A DNA stretch of 64,000 nucleotides from CAZIPN01 sp964541225 (GCA_964541225.1 CAZIPN010000003.1:27753-91752); one strand, 5' to 3'; shown: positions 25,952-35,211, counted from the first letter of the stretch. Notes: generated by a model not told the origin, from the letters alone. Made by a program: numbers and translations.

Positions 25952-26336
25952 CGCCAGCCCCGACGCGCTTGATAAGGCGCAGGTGCGCGCCCGACTCATC
26001 ATTCGCGAACTCGTAAAAATCACACACGGACTCAAGGATGAAGGTCGCGTACGCCGCGCGGCGCTCCGCCTCCTCATCCGAACTGAGATCCTGCTCGCCC
26101 ACAGGAACGACGATCACGACCTCCTTGTCAGTGAGCGTGAAATCGAAGCAGACCTGAGCATCGTCGGAAAGCGTGTCCACGGCATAGACAAACGCCTCTT
26201 CAGCAGCCATGCGGATGTCATCGACTTCGTCATACGTCATGCCCATGCGACTCACCAACGCGGCCGCTGTCATGCGAACCGTCTTCGCAAACTCTCCTCG
26301 TGCGGGAACGCAGAGTGTGATTCGGTCTGATGCCAT
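25935..26336 (-). CDS. RsbW-like anti-sigma protein with degenerate ATP site
   Basis: A 133-residue relative of RsbW/SpoIIAB. The stretch SRMGMTYDEVDDIRMAAEEAF aligns with the RsbW segment ahead of its N-box. The key residues are missing, however: the N-box EAxxNAxxH reads EAFVYAVDT, and no DxGxG G1 box or GG-rich G2 loop follows. It is therefore probably unable to bind ATP or phosphorylate an RsbV partner. It overlaps the sigma-factor gene, so sigma binding is still likely. ATG at 26336 has an AAGGAGG box 14 bases away, so the start is less certain. Confidence 0.8.
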   Translation of the reverse strand: MASDRITLCVPARGEFAKTVRMTAAALVSRMGMTYDEVDDIRMAAEEAFVYAVDTLSDDAQVCFDFTLTDKEVVIVVPVGEQDLSSDEEAERRAAYATFILESVCDFYEFANDESGAHLRLIKRVGAGDGNQE

Positions 26337-26355
26337 GGCCTTGTCGAGCTCCTCC

Positions 26356-26805
26356 TTAGGTCGACGACGTCTCGTCGGCGTCGTCTTGAGCGGGTGCAGT
26401 ATCCGTCGGCACCACTGACGGCGATTCCGATTCCTCGGCATCAGGAGCGGTCGACTCGGCCTGCCGACGCTTCCACGCGCGTCGAACCCGATCGGCAATA
26501 TCGGTCACAATCTCGGCTGGCGCGTTGGCCACCCCTTGCACGGTGCGTGTCGTGCTCTCAACCCGGTCTGTGATCTCCTCGATCCTGGAGACGATCGCAT
26601 CTGCTCTCAGCAGCTCGGCGTTCACGGCATCAATGGTGACGTCGGCCTTCTCCAGCAAGGGCACGACTTGAGCGTCCAGATGCTGCGCAAGCGTCTTGAG
26701 CGAGCGTGACGCTCTGGCAGCTTCCACGGCAGCCCACACGCCTGCGATGCATAGAACACTTGCCACAATGAGAAGCACGGTGAGCAGGATGCCGCTCGTA
26801 TCCAC
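26356..26805 (-). CDS. DUF948-like membrane protein
   Basis: A 149-residue protein with one N-terminal transmembrane helix (residues 5-27, LLTVLLIVASVLCIAGVWAAV). A coiled coil of Val/Ile/Ala heptads runs from about 30 to 100 (AQHLDAQVVPLLEKADVTIDAVNAEL), and the tail is Ser/Glu/Asp-rich. This is the DUF948 layout found next to stress-sigma genes in Gram-positive bacteria. GTG at 26805 has GGAGG five bases away. It precedes the RsbW-like gene, so a role in stress signalling is possible. Confidence 0.8.
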   Translation of the reverse strand: MDTSGILLTVLLIVASVLCIAGVWAAVEAARASRSLKTLAQHLDAQVVPLLEKADVTIDAVNAELLRADAIVSRIEEITDRVESTTRTVQGVANAPAEIVTDIADRVRRAWKRRQAESTAPDAEESESPSVVPTDTAPAQDDADETSST

Positions 26806-26881
26806 GCACACCTCCAGCGCCAGTCGGGGACCAGGTCAGTGTAGCAGAGCAGAGCCGTCCCAAAGCCCCAAATGGCGCAGC

Positions 26882-28246
26882 CTACGAGGCTGATGGCTCA
26901 CCACTCGAGGCTTCGTCCGAATCGCTCTCATCACTCCCCGACCGCCGACGGCGCAACGCGTCCAATATCCCCTGGCGATCGGCCTCCCAGCCCCTCGGCG
27001 ACGAGCGGAAGAACGCTCCAGCCTCAAGACCCTGCGGCAAGTAGCGCTGTTCCACGAACGCGTCGTCATCGCTGTGAGGATAGTGGTATGGGCCGTAGGC
27101 GTCACTACCCGGCCGATGGCGATCCCTGAGATGGCTCGGCACCACGCCTGCCGGACCATCGCGCACCTCAGCAAGCGCCGCGTCGATTGCCGACACGGCC
27201 GCATTGCTCTTCGGGGCAAGCGCCATGTAGATCGCGGCCTGCGCGAGGTTGATTCGGCATTCCGGCCAGCCGATCGACTCGGCGGCTTTGAATGCGGCGT
27301 GTGCCACGAGCAGCGCCTGCGGATCGGCGTTGCCAATGTCCTCGGACGCCAGAATGAGAATGCGTCTCGCAATGAACTTGGGATCCTCGCCGCCGTGAAC
27401 CATGCGGGCGAGCCAGTAGACCGCGGCATCGGGGTCGCTACCTCGCATCGACTTGATGAACGCCGAGACGACATCGTAGTGGACGTCACCCCGCTTGTCG
27501 TACGGCAGCATGCGATCAGGTGTGGCGCGCTGAACCGCATCGTGCGTGATGAGACCCGGCTCCCCTTCCGCCTGCACGAAAGCAGCCGCGAGTTCAAGCG
27601 TGGTCAGCGCAACTCGCGCATCCCCACCGGCCGAAACCACGATCGCTTCCTCGGCATCCGGCGCGACTTTTATGGCCCCACCGAAGCCGCGCTCATCGAT
27701 GAGAGCTCTCTGCACGATGATGCGAACGTCCTCGTCGCTCAGGGGCTGCAGCTCAACGACGCGGGAGCGGCTGATCAGAGGCGAGTTCACTTCGAAATAG
27801 GGGTTCTCAGTGGTCGCGCCGACAAGCACGACCGTGCGATCTTCCACAGCGTGCAGAAGGGCATCTTGCTGCGACTTGCTGAACCGATGTATCTCATCCA
27901 CGAACAGGATCGTTCGTTGACCCGAGTACCCGAGTCTCTCACCGGCAGCATCGATCACCTTGCGCAAGTCAGCGACCCCGCTGCTCACAGCCGAGACCTC
28001 TTCGAAGTACGCCTTCGTTGCGGCGGCAACGATTCGCGCAAGAGACGTCTTGCCCGTGCCCGCCGGCCCGTACAGGATCACCGAAGAAAGGGCGTCAGCT
28101 TCAATCGCCGAGCGCAGCCAGGTTCCTTGGCCAACCGCCGCACCCTGGCCGACAAACTCGTCGAGCGATCTGGGACGCATGCGAACAGCGAGCGGCGCGA
28201 ATCGATCCCGAGCCTGCTTGGCGCTATCGTCAAAGAGTGATGGCAC
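26882..28246 (-). CDS. rarA: Replication-associated recombination protein RarA
   Basis: RarA (MgsA) of 454 residues, an AAA+ clamp-loader-like ATPase acting at stalled forks. Walker A is GPAGTGKTS at about residue 60, Walker B is FVDEIHRFSKSQQ, sensor 1 is GATTENP, and the C-terminal tetramerisation part has the GSDPDAAVYWLARM and EDIGNADPQAL blocks. GTG at 28246 follows a GAGGG box. The gene sits near aspS and 6S RNA, as yrvN does in Bacillus. Confidence 0.95.
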   Translation of the reverse strand: MPSLFDDSAKQARDRFAPLAVRMRPRSLDEFVGQGAAVGQGTWLRSAIEADALSSVILYGPAGTGKTSLARIVAAATKAYFEEVSAVSSGVADLRKVIDAAGERLGYSGQRTILFVDEIHRFSKSQQDALLHAVEDRTVVLVGATTENPYFEVNSPLISRSRVVELQPLSDEDVRIIVQRALIDERGFGGAIKVAPDAEEAIVVSAGGDARVALTTLELAAAFVQAEGEPGLITHDAVQRATPDRMLPYDKRGDVHYDVVSAFIKSMRGSDPDAAVYWLARMVHGGEDPKFIARRILILASEDIGNADPQALLVAHAAFKAAESIGWPECRINLAQAAIYMALAPKSNAAVSAIDAALAEVRDGPAGVVPSHLRDRHRPGSDAYGPYHYPHSDDDAFVEQRYLPQGLEAGAFFRSSPRGWEADRQGILDALRRRRSGSDESDSDEASSGEPSAS

Positions 28247-28261
28247 CGGCCCTCGCGCCGA

Positions 28262-28855
28262 CTAGCGCGCAGCCCTTTGAACCTCGCGCTCAAGAAACGC
28301 GTAGTCAATCAGGCCGTGGTGCTTGTAGATGATGTATCCCTGGCCATCAGTGAGCACGATGAACGGAGTGAACGTGACCCGTATCGCCGGGTCGCGGGCA
28401 AGCTCCACTGCGGCAACCGCCGAGGCGTTCTTCGCGAACTCGGGACTGATCGACACGCTACCGTCTGCGTTCACTGTTGCGTACTTGCCGATGTCGTAGG
28501 ACGCCAGATCCACCAGTCCGCGATTCTCGGCGCGAACCGCGTCAATGACGATGCGCACTTCTTTGCTCGTCTGCTGTGTGGAGTCGTAGAAGTAGATCAG
28601 CGTCGGCTGCTTGTCGACAGTTACCTTCTGCTTCAGGTCAGCAGGAATGGCGCTCCCTGTTGGAAATGGCGTGAAGGTCGAGCTCTCGTTCACCGAGCGA
28701 TCATCGATGGCAGGCAGCGACGTAGAACCCGATCCGCTGGACGGAGCTGCCGAGGTGCTGCCGGTGGTCGTGCTGGTCGTTGCGGATCCGCCCCCGCACC
28801 CACCCAACGACAGCGCGAAAACGAGTGCGATTCCTGCTACGACGAGTCTGCGCAT
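28262..28855 (-). CDS. Lipoprotein with thioredoxin-like fold
   Basis: A 197-residue protein beginning with a lipoprotein signal (MRRLVVAGIALVFALSLGGC; Cys20 is the lipidation site), then a Gly/Ser/Thr linker. The C-terminal domain from about residue 80 (KQPTLIYFYDSTQQTSKEV ... VTFTPFIVLTDGQGYIIYKHHG) looks like a thioredoxin fold, but the CxxC redox motif is absent (STQQ in its place). It may be a structural or binding protein rather than an oxidoreductase. ATG at 28855 has GGAGG upstream. The 6S RNA gene ends just before it. Confidence 0.82.
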   Translation of the reverse strand: MRRLVVAGIALVFALSLGGCGGGSATTSTTTGSTSAAPSSGSGSTSLPAIDDRSVNESSTFTPFPTGSAIPADLKQKVTVDKQPTLIYFYDSTQQTSKEVRIVIDAVRAENRGLVDLASYDIGKYATVNADGSVSISPEFAKNASAVAAVELARDPAIRVTFTPFIVLTDGQGYIIYKHHGLIDYAFLEREVQRAAR

Positions 28856-28882
28856 GCTGCTTCCTCCACTGCTACGATGTGC

Positions 28883-29054
28883 GCTCCGCCTTGTCGTCAC
28901 TCGGCATGGTGAACCCGCCTCAGCAGGTGGGTGCCCTCACGTCGGCTTCGAGCTTCCCTTTGACAGGGATACCTTTCCGCCTGGCAGATCTGGAGCTCCC
29001 GTTTAAGAAGTGTTGGTTCGACCGTTAGCGCCGAGTAACGACAAGGCGAAGCAT
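28883..29054 (-). ncRNA. ssrS: 6S RNA
   Basis: On the minus strand a 23-base-pair closing stem joins 29030-29052 to 28883-28905 (all pairs Watson-Crick or G-U). It encloses about 125 bases with a 3'-side GGCACCCACCUGCU...GGGUUCACC stretch like other 6S RNAs. A promoter at 29061-29089 would start transcription at the base of the stem. The gene lies between aspS and rarA, where Bacillus keeps bsrA. Length (about 172 nt) and rod shape fit. 6S RNA binds housekeeping RNA polymerase in stationary phase. Confidence 0.85.
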
Positions 29055-29060
29055 GTCTAG

Positions 29061-29089
29061 AGTGTAACTCCGCTCACGAGCAGCGCCAA
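29061..29089 (-). promoter_or_regulatory. Promoter of 6S RNA
   Basis: Minus-strand TTGGCG (29084-29089) and TACACT (29061-29066) are spaced by 17 bases. Transcription would begin about base 29054, exactly where the long closing stem begins. Confidence 0.65.
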
Positions 29090-29108
29090 TACACTTTCGC
29101 CATGCCAC

Positions 29109-30878
29109 TCAATCGACGCGAACGTGCGCGTCCTTTAGTTGTCGCCCAGATACCGAGTCCGGGGCACCCGTCATTGGGTCGCCGCCTGACGACGTCTTGG
29201 GAAACGCAATCACGTCGCGAATGGAGCCAGCGCCCGCCAGCAGCATGACGAGACGATCGAGACCCAAAGCGATCCCGCCATGCGGAGGAGCTCCAAACGA
29301 CAGCGCCTCGAGCAGGAAGCCGAACTTCTCGCGCGCCTCCTCCTCACCCATGCCCATCAGGCGAAACACCCGCATCTGAAGCTCCGGCGTCGGGATACGC
29401 AGCGTTCCTCCACCGATCTCATAGCCGTTCATCACGAGGTCGTAGCTGTAGCCACGTGCACTACCCGGCGCGGACTCGAGCGCGTCGACGTCCTCGGCGT
29501 AGGGCAGCATGAAGGGGTTGTGACTGGCGTCCCAGCGCTCGCTCTCCTCGTCCCACTTGAAGAGCGGGAAGCCGAGTACCCACAGGGTATCGAAGCCCGT
29601 GCGCTCGATGCCGAGTTCGTCGGCAAGTGTGAGCCGCAGCACACCAAGCACTTCGTTGGCGACCTCGCGTTTGTCGGCGACCATGCAGACGAGGTCACCC
29701 GGTTCGACGCTCGCTGCCTCGCGCAGCGCGGTCATCTCGGCGTCGGTGAAGAACTTCGCGACGGGGCTCTTGATCTCGCCGTCGCCCGTGAACGCCACCC
29801 ACGCCAGGCCTTTGGCGCCAGCATCGATTGCTGCCTGATTGAGCGCATCAATCCGCCCGCGACTCCAGTCGCCCGCTCCCTTGGCGTTGATCGCCTTGAC
29901 GGCGCCTCCGCTGGACAAGGCCCCGGCGAACACCTTGAACTCGCTTGCCGAGAACACCGCCGAGACATCCACGAGCTCAAGACCAAAGCGCGTGTCTGGC
30001 CGATCGCTGCCAAAGCGCTCCATGGCCTCGTGATAGCTGATTCGCGGAAGCGGAACCTGCAGATCGTGACCCGCCTGCGCCATGACCTCGCGCATGACGT
30101 CTTCCATCATCGCGAGCACATCGTCCTGGTCGACGAAGGACATCTCGATGTCGACCTGCGTGAACTCGGGCTGGCGGTCGGCACGCAGATCCTCGTCGCG
30201 AAAGCAGCGCGCGATCTGGTAGTAGCGCTCAACACCGGCGACCATCAGCAACTGCTTGAAGAGCTGCGGCGACTGAGGCAGCGCGTAGAACTTCCCGGCG
30301 TTGAGGCGGCTCGGCACGATGAAGTCACGCGCGCCTTCCGGTGTGGACTTCGTGAGGATGGGCGTCTCAACTTCGAGAAAGCCCCGGTGCTCGAGCGACT
30401 TGCGAAACCGCTGTGTGACGCTGTCGCGCAGCACCAGCGCCGAGAGGACCTCGGGGCGCCGGATGTCGAGATAGCGCCAGCGAAGGCGCGTGAGCTCGTC
30501 GGTGTCGATCCCGGCTTCGATCTCAAACGGCGGCGTCTCGGCTCGGTTCAGTACTTCGGCGGCGCTCACCACGATCTCAACCTCGCCGGTGGCCATGTTC
30601 GGATTGGCCGTGCCCTCGGGACGACGCCGCACGATCCCGACGAACTTGACCACCCACTCGGGGCGAATCGTCTCGGCAATCGCGAACGCTGCCTGCGCGG
30701 ACTCCGGATCGAACGTGGATTGCACCACGCCAGTCCGATCGCGCACGTCAACGAAGATGAGTCCTCCGTGATCGCGACGCTTCGACACCCAGCCCGCGAT
30801 CGTGACCTCCTGGCCGATGTCGTCGGCAGTCAGAGAACCGCACGTGTGAGATCGCATCGAGTAGCGGGCGTCGAGCAT
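29109..30878 (-). CDS. aspS: Aspartyl-tRNA synthetase
   Basis: AspS of 589 residues, the bacterial type with an N-terminal OB fold (VTIAGWVSKRRDHGGLIFVDVRDR), class II motif 2 (CFRDEDLRADRQPEFTQVD), a GAD insertion at about 300-420, and motif 3 (GGIALGLDRLVMLL). ATG at 30878 follows AGGA at six bases. It may charge tRNA-Asn as well if an amidotransferase exists, which cannot be judged here. It lies downstream of hisS, the common hisS-aspS pair, but with a 180-base gap and its own -10 candidate (TATACT at 30918). Confidence 0.97.
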   Translation of the reverse strand: MLDARYSMRSHTCGSLTADDIGQEVTIAGWVSKRRDHGGLIFVDVRDRTGVVQSTFDPESAQAAFAIAETIRPEWVVKFVGIVRRRPEGTANPNMATGEVEIVVSAAEVLNRAETPPFEIEAGIDTDELTRLRWRYLDIRRPEVLSALVLRDSVTQRFRKSLEHRGFLEVETPILTKSTPEGARDFIVPSRLNAGKFYALPQSPQLFKQLLMVAGVERYYQIARCFRDEDLRADRQPEFTQVDIEMSFVDQDDVLAMMEDVMREVMAQAGHDLQVPLPRISYHEAMERFGSDRPDTRFGLELVDVSAVFSASEFKVFAGALSSGGAVKAINAKGAGDWSRGRIDALNQAAIDAGAKGLAWVAFTGDGEIKSPVAKFFTDAEMTALREAASVEPGDLVCMVADKREVANEVLGVLRLTLADELGIERTGFDTLWVLGFPLFKWDEESERWDASHNPFMLPYAEDVDALESAPGSARGYSYDLVMNGYEIGGGTLRIPTPELQMRVFRLMGMGEEEAREKFGFLLEALSFGAPPHGGIALGLDRLVMLLAGAGSIRDVIAFPKTSSGGDPMTGAPDSVSGRQLKDAHVRVD

Positions 30879-30917
30879 CAGAAGTCCTCGTCGATCGAAG
30901 GCGGATTGGCTTCGCAG

Positions 30918-30923
30918 AGTATA
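30918..30923 (-). promoter_or_regulatory. Candidate -10 of aspS
   Basis: TATACT lies about 40 bases upstream of the aspS start in a 180-base gap after hisS. No convincing -35 is visible, so the call rests on the hexamer and its position. Confidence 0.35.
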
Positions 30924-31057
30924 CGCGAACAGCCCGACTGCGGCTGGCCACTCTCCTCAGCGCAGACGCCTGGTCTCGCGAGACGTCATCCCCGACCTGC
31001 CGAACGTCCCCGGCCTGGCTGCAGCCGCACAAGCAAGCGCGCGCGAAGAGCAGCGCT

Positions 31058-32368
31058 CTACCTGCCGAGAACCTGCCGGATCTTGGCAACCGCCTCGCCA
31101 AGCGACACGCGCGCTTCGGCCTTGGTGACCATGTCGCGCAGCGTCGCCTCCCCTGCCGCATACTCGTCGGGCCCGATCACAAGCACCAGTCGGGCGCCCA
31201 ACTTGTCGGCCTGCTTGAACTGCGACTTCAGCGTTCGTCCCTGATGATCGATCTCGGCGGCGATACCGGCATCTCGCAACTCGGCAGTGAGCTTGAAGGC
31301 GGCTGCCGCAAGCTGGATCGCCGCACTCGGATCGCCCACCGCCCGATCATCTACGCGCGCAACGTAGACGTCCGCTCGCGAGGGCAGCTCCGGCTCGGCC
31401 CCGGCAGCTTCCATCGCCAGAAGCGTACGCTCGAACCCGAGCGCGAATCCGAGCCCCGGTGTGGCCGGTCCGCCGTACTCCTGCATCAAGCGGTCGTAGC
31501 GCCCACCGCCGCCGATGGCGTTCTGACTGCCGAGTCCCGCGTCGACCTGCACCTCAAAGACGGTGCGCGTGTAGTAGTCGAGTCCGCGCACAAGCGAAGG
31601 GTCCTCCACGTAGGGCAGCCCAAGATCGTCCAAGTGGACCTTGACCGCCGAGTAGTGCTCGGCGCATTCGTCGCACAGCTCATCGCGAAGAAGCGGTGCG
31701 CCCGCCATCACCTCTCGGCAACCCGGCCTCTTGCAGTCGAACGCACGCAGAGGGTTGGTATCGGCTCGACGATTGCACTCGTCGCATAGCGATTCGGAGT
31801 GCGCGTGGATGTAGGCTGCGACCTTGTCGCGATACGCAGGACGACACCTCTCGTCGCCCATCGAGTTCAGGAGCAGCCGCATGGAATCGGCCGGGATTCC
31901 GCACGCCTCGAAGAAGCGCCATAGAAGCGCGATCATCTCGGCATCCGCGCTTGGCTCGGCCGCGCCGAGAAGCTCAGCGCCGATCTGCCAGAACTGGCGC
32001 ATCCGACCCTTCTGGGGCCGTTCGTAGCGAAACATCGGACCCGCGTAGTAGAGCTTGGCGACTGCACCATTGGCGGCCAGGCTGTGCTCGAGCGCAGCGC
32101 GAACGACGCTTGCGGTCCCTTCGGGTCGCAGCGTGAGCGAGCGCCCGGCTTTGTCCTCGAAGGTGTACATCTCCTTGGAAACGATGTCGGTCGCCTCGCC
32201 GATGCCGCGCGTGAATACCTCGGTGTGCTCGAAGAGCGGCGTGTAGATGGGCTGGTATCCGTATCGCCCGAAGAGCTCCGCAGCTGTGCGCAACAGGTGC
32301 TCCCACACCAACGCTGTTGCGGGAAGCATGTCTGCGGTGCCTTTGGGAGCGCGGGCATCGAAACTCAC
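31058..32368 (-). CDS. hisS: Histidyl-tRNA synthetase
   Basis: HisS of 436 residues. Motif 1 (YGYQPIYTPLFEHTEVFTRGIGEATDIV), motif 2 (YAGPMFRYERPQKGRMRQFWQIGAE), the two histidine motifs (LVRGLDYYTRTVFEV, GGGGRYDRL) and motif 3 (LGFALGFERTLLAM) are in order, with an anticodon-binding domain at the end. The open frame runs upstream, but GTG at 32368 (VSFDARAPKGTADMLP) matches the family start and has AAAGG nine bases away. A TACACT -10 candidate is at 32407. It lies between the cytochrome gene and aspS. Confidence 0.96.
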   Translation of the reverse strand: MSFDARAPKGTADMLPATALVWEHLLRTAAELFGRYGYQPIYTPLFEHTEVFTRGIGEATDIVSKEMYTFEDKAGRSLTLRPEGTASVVRAALEHSLAANGAVAKLYYAGPMFRYERPQKGRMRQFWQIGAELLGAAEPSADAEMIALLWRFFEACGIPADSMRLLLNSMGDERCRPAYRDKVAAYIHAHSESLCDECNRRADTNPLRAFDCKRPGCREVMAGAPLLRDELCDECAEHYSAVKVHLDDLGLPYVEDPSLVRGLDYYTRTVFEVQVDAGLGSQNAIGGGGRYDRLMQEYGGPATPGLGFALGFERTLLAMEAAGAEPELPSRADVYVARVDDRAVGDPSAAIQLAAAAFKLTAELRDAGIAAEIDHQGRTLKSQFKQADKLGARLVLVIGPDEYAAGEATLRDMVTKAEARVSLGEAVAKIRQVLGR

Positions 32369-32448
32369 GGAGTGTGGCCTTTCGGGAGTTGTTCTGGCAG
32401 GGCGCCAGTGTACCGCGAGGCAGGCGGGCACGGCGAGCAGACCGCGAG

Positions 32449-35133
32449 TCAGTACCACCAGGTGTACGTCTGCCCAGCGACGCTTGGTGTGATCCACATG
32501 CCGTAGGCACTGGCCTTCTCAACCACGTTGCCACCCGCGTCGTCAAGTTCACGTGAGTCGCACCACACCTGATACTGCTGCCCTATCGGAACGCGCACGT
32601 TCCAGTCGACAGCTCCCGGCGTGTCGCCGGCAAGGCTCGTGCTCGCGATCGACGCGCCGCTGGAGTCCAGGACGCTGAGTTGAGCCTTGGCTAGGCCCGT
32701 GGGCTCCCAGCGAAACGCGAGCGTGGCTTCAGTGTCCGCAGCCACTGTGAAGGTCGCGGTTTCGATCTGCTCGATGTTGCCCGCATTGTCTACCGACCAA
32801 TACTCAAGCGTGTGCGTTGTCGCAGAGCTCACCGGCGGGGGCACCACCACGCTCGTGCTTTCGAGCGCCGCAGCGCCATCAAGCCGATAGTACGTCGCAT
32901 TCACACCCGATCCGCCCGGGTTGTCCACTGCGACAAACGCGATGGTCGCCGTGCCAACATACGAGCTGAGCGCGTCGGTGACGGTGCTCGGCGCGGTCGC
33001 GTCCACTCCGGTGAGCATGCTCGCGGGCTGCACGACGGCACTGCCTGCGGTCGCGATCTGAGCATGGGGATCCCCGCCGCCATGGCAGTCCGTGCAGTCC
33101 TTCGTGGTGGGAACGCCGTCCGCATGGCACACGGCGCAGCTTGTGCGGACCGTGCTGGTGCTCTCGCTCGCGAGGACCACCTGTGCGGTTGATGTCGCGT
33201 CCACGTGCATGGACGCCAGGTCGCCCGAATGGCAGCCCGAGCCGCTCGTGCAACTTGAGTTGTCGCCGAGGGGCGTGTGTGCCACGTCGATGTTGGCGTG
33301 CATCGGCGAAGTCGACGTCAGCGTGTGGCATCCAGCCTGCGCGCATGTGGTCGGATCAAGTGCCGTCACTGTGTCGGCTGGCGACGGGTGGCACTCCGCA
33401 CACCCGGCATCCGCTCCGGCTGAGCTGGACTTCGCATGCTCCGTAGCAAGATCCACTGCGTGGCAGTCTGCACACGAATACGGACCATAGGTGGTCCCGT
33501 CGATGGATAGGGTGCTCGACAAGGGACTGAGTGTGTGGTCCGGTCCGGAGTATGAGTCGGCAGGATTGTGGACGTTGTGTCCGCCCGCGTCGTAGCTGTC
33601 ACCATGACACGCGTAGCATGAGGTCGCGTCGCCCTTCTCGTGGCCAATCGTCGCCGATAGCTTCAGCGCACCTCCGCTTCTCGAAATCCCTTCGACCGTC
33701 GCGGTCGCCGACACGGGAGTGTAGGTCGTGTCTGTGCTGCTCCACCCCTCGCCGGTGTCAGCCGTCGTATGGCATGTCAGACAGAACTCGCGAACTCCCG
33801 CATCCGTGCTGGTTTCCAAGCTCGCACCGAGCTCATCTGAAAGCATCGAGCTGTTTGCGCGAGTCGAACCATGTGGGTTGTGGCAGTCGTAGCACGGCAG
33901 CGGAGAGCCGACCGGCAGAGTCCCCCCCGCAGTGACGATCCGGTGGCCTGCCGAGCTATCGGCTCCCGTGGCGAAGCGCTTGATATCGACGGTGGGGGTC
34001 GCGAACCCACTCGGCGTGACACCGCCGTGACACGCGAAACAGGAAGCAGCGTACGTACCGTCGGCCTGATCGGACGCGAGTGTCGATGGGGTTGGCGGAC
34101 GGTAGGCCGCCTTCAAGCCGTCGTACTTGTTGGGCCCGCGGTGCGCCGCATGACAGTACAAGCAGTCACCCTCGGCACGCTTGACCGAAGCACCTGTCTC
34201 AACCGTCTGAGTCGATTCCGGGATCAGGCGATGTGCATTCGATGTGCTGGCATAGGCGTCTGGTCCGAGCCACGTCCCAGACACCGGATATCCGCTCGCA
34301 TCACGCGACGGAGCGTCAGCGGAGGGGTAGTCGCTGCCGAACGCAGTGTTGGTGGCATCGTGGCAGGTTTCGCACCAGGCGGGGCCTGCCGCCGAGACAG
34401 TTGCGCTGCTGACATAGGCGGCCGACAGCATCGGGTTGTCGGCAGCTGAACCGTGCACCTGATGGCAGCTCGCGCAATCTTGGATAGATGACCCGGTGGT
34501 GCGCGACTCATCCATCGAGTGCCCGCTCGACAACCCGAAGGAGTCCACTGTGCCGGTCATGACATTTGCGGCGCCCCAAACCTTGCCGTCGTGGCAACCA
34601 CGACACAGCGCGGTCGGATCGGGACTGCTTGATGAAAGCTCCGGCCTTCCAAGCATCACCGTCGAACCATCGTGGGAAGTGTGGCACTCGACGCACACCG
34701 TCGAGTCCTTGCTCTCGTCAACGTGTGGCGTCGCTCCCCAGCTTGAGGTCACGGGACCACACTGCGCATAGGCGGTTTGATGCCCGTCCGCCAAGACGGC
34801 GGTCACGCGGAAGTGGTAGGCCATGCCGGCCAGGCCATCTACGAAATCGTAGTGGGTCACATTGGAAAGGCCAACGTAGCGATACGGTCCCTCGACGCTT
34901 GTCGCCTCGAAGATGAAGTAGCCCTTCGGCGAGACACCGCTCGGCTTGGTCCAGGACAGCGAGGCGATGATCGGTTGTGTTCCCTGGGTGGCAACCAAGT
35001 CGGACGGAGCATCCCCGTTCGCGGCAAAGACGAGTTTCGGTACGGCAAGAGCGGCGAGTGCGACAACGCATGCGGCCGCTGCCACAAGAGTTCTACGTGC
35101 GCCGATTCTCACGTTTGCGATCCGTCGGACCAA
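32449..35133 (-). CDS. Secreted multihaem c-type cytochrome with Fn3-like domain
   Basis: An 894-residue exported protein. The signal peptide covers residues 1-37 (cleavage after VFA), and a fibronectin III-like domain is at about 40-130. From 147 to about 700 there are 13 CxxCH haem sites (for example CVECH, CASCH, CYDCH, CTDCH), plus CAQAGCH (CX4CH) and CTSGSGCH (CX5CH), so up to 15 haems. The C-terminal part has a YRLDG...LEYWSVDNAGN module and beta-rich repeats, with no anchor seen. The TTG start has GAGAGGG six bases upstream. It probably moves electrons at or beyond the cell envelope; partners are unknown. Confidence 0.92.
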   Translation of the reverse strand: MVRRIANVRIGARRTLVAAAACVVALAALAVPKLVFAANGDAPSDLVATQGTQPIIASLSWTKPSGVSPKGYFIFEATSVEGPYRYVGLSNVTHYDFVDGLAGMAYHFRVTAVLADGHQTAYAQCGPVTSSWGATPHVDESKDSTVCVECHTSHDGSTVMLGRPELSSSSPDPTALCRGCHDGKVWGAANVMTGTVDSFGLSSGHSMDESRTTGSSIQDCASCHQVHGSAADNPMLSAAYVSSATVSAAGPAWCETCHDATNTAFGSDYPSADAPSRDASGYPVSGTWLGPDAYASTSNAHRLIPESTQTVETGASVKRAEGDCLYCHAAHRGPNKYDGLKAAYRPPTPSTLASDQADGTYAASCFACHGGVTPSGFATPTVDIKRFATGADSSAGHRIVTAGGTLPVGSPLPCYDCHNPHGSTRANSSMLSDELGASLETSTDAGVREFCLTCHTTADTGEGWSSTDTTYTPVSATATVEGISRSGGALKLSATIGHEKGDATSCYACHGDSYDAGGHNVHNPADSYSGPDHTLSPLSSTLSIDGTTYGPYSCADCHAVDLATEHAKSSSAGADAGCAECHPSPADTVTALDPTTCAQAGCHTLTSTSPMHANIDVAHTPLGDNSSCTSGSGCHSGDLASMHVDATSTAQVVLASESTSTVRTSCAVCHADGVPTTKDCTDCHGGGDPHAQIATAGSAVVQPASMLTGVDATAPSTVTDALSSYVGTATIAFVAVDNPGGSGVNATYYRLDGAAALESTSVVVPPPVSSATTHTLEYWSVDNAGNIEQIETATFTVAADTEATLAFRWEPTGLAKAQLSVLDSSGASIASTSLAGDTPGAVDWNVRVPIGQQYQVWCDSRELDDAGGNVVEKASAYGMWITPSVAGQTYTWWY

Positions 35134-35211
35134 GCGTTGCCCTCTCCCATGTGCTCCCGACGCGACGTCTGCCAGAAGTTCTTGTGCGATGCCGGCCAGG
35201 GAAAAGACCCT

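Noticed and set aside
28262..28855. Thioredoxin-type oxidoreductase activity for the lipoprotein
   Set aside because: The fold is plausible but the CxxC redox site is missing, so no redox function is claimed.
29280..31244. 654-residue plus-strand open frame over aspS and hisS
   Set aside because: It is the antisense shadow of two certain synthetase genes, has no ribosome-binding site and no recognisable domain.
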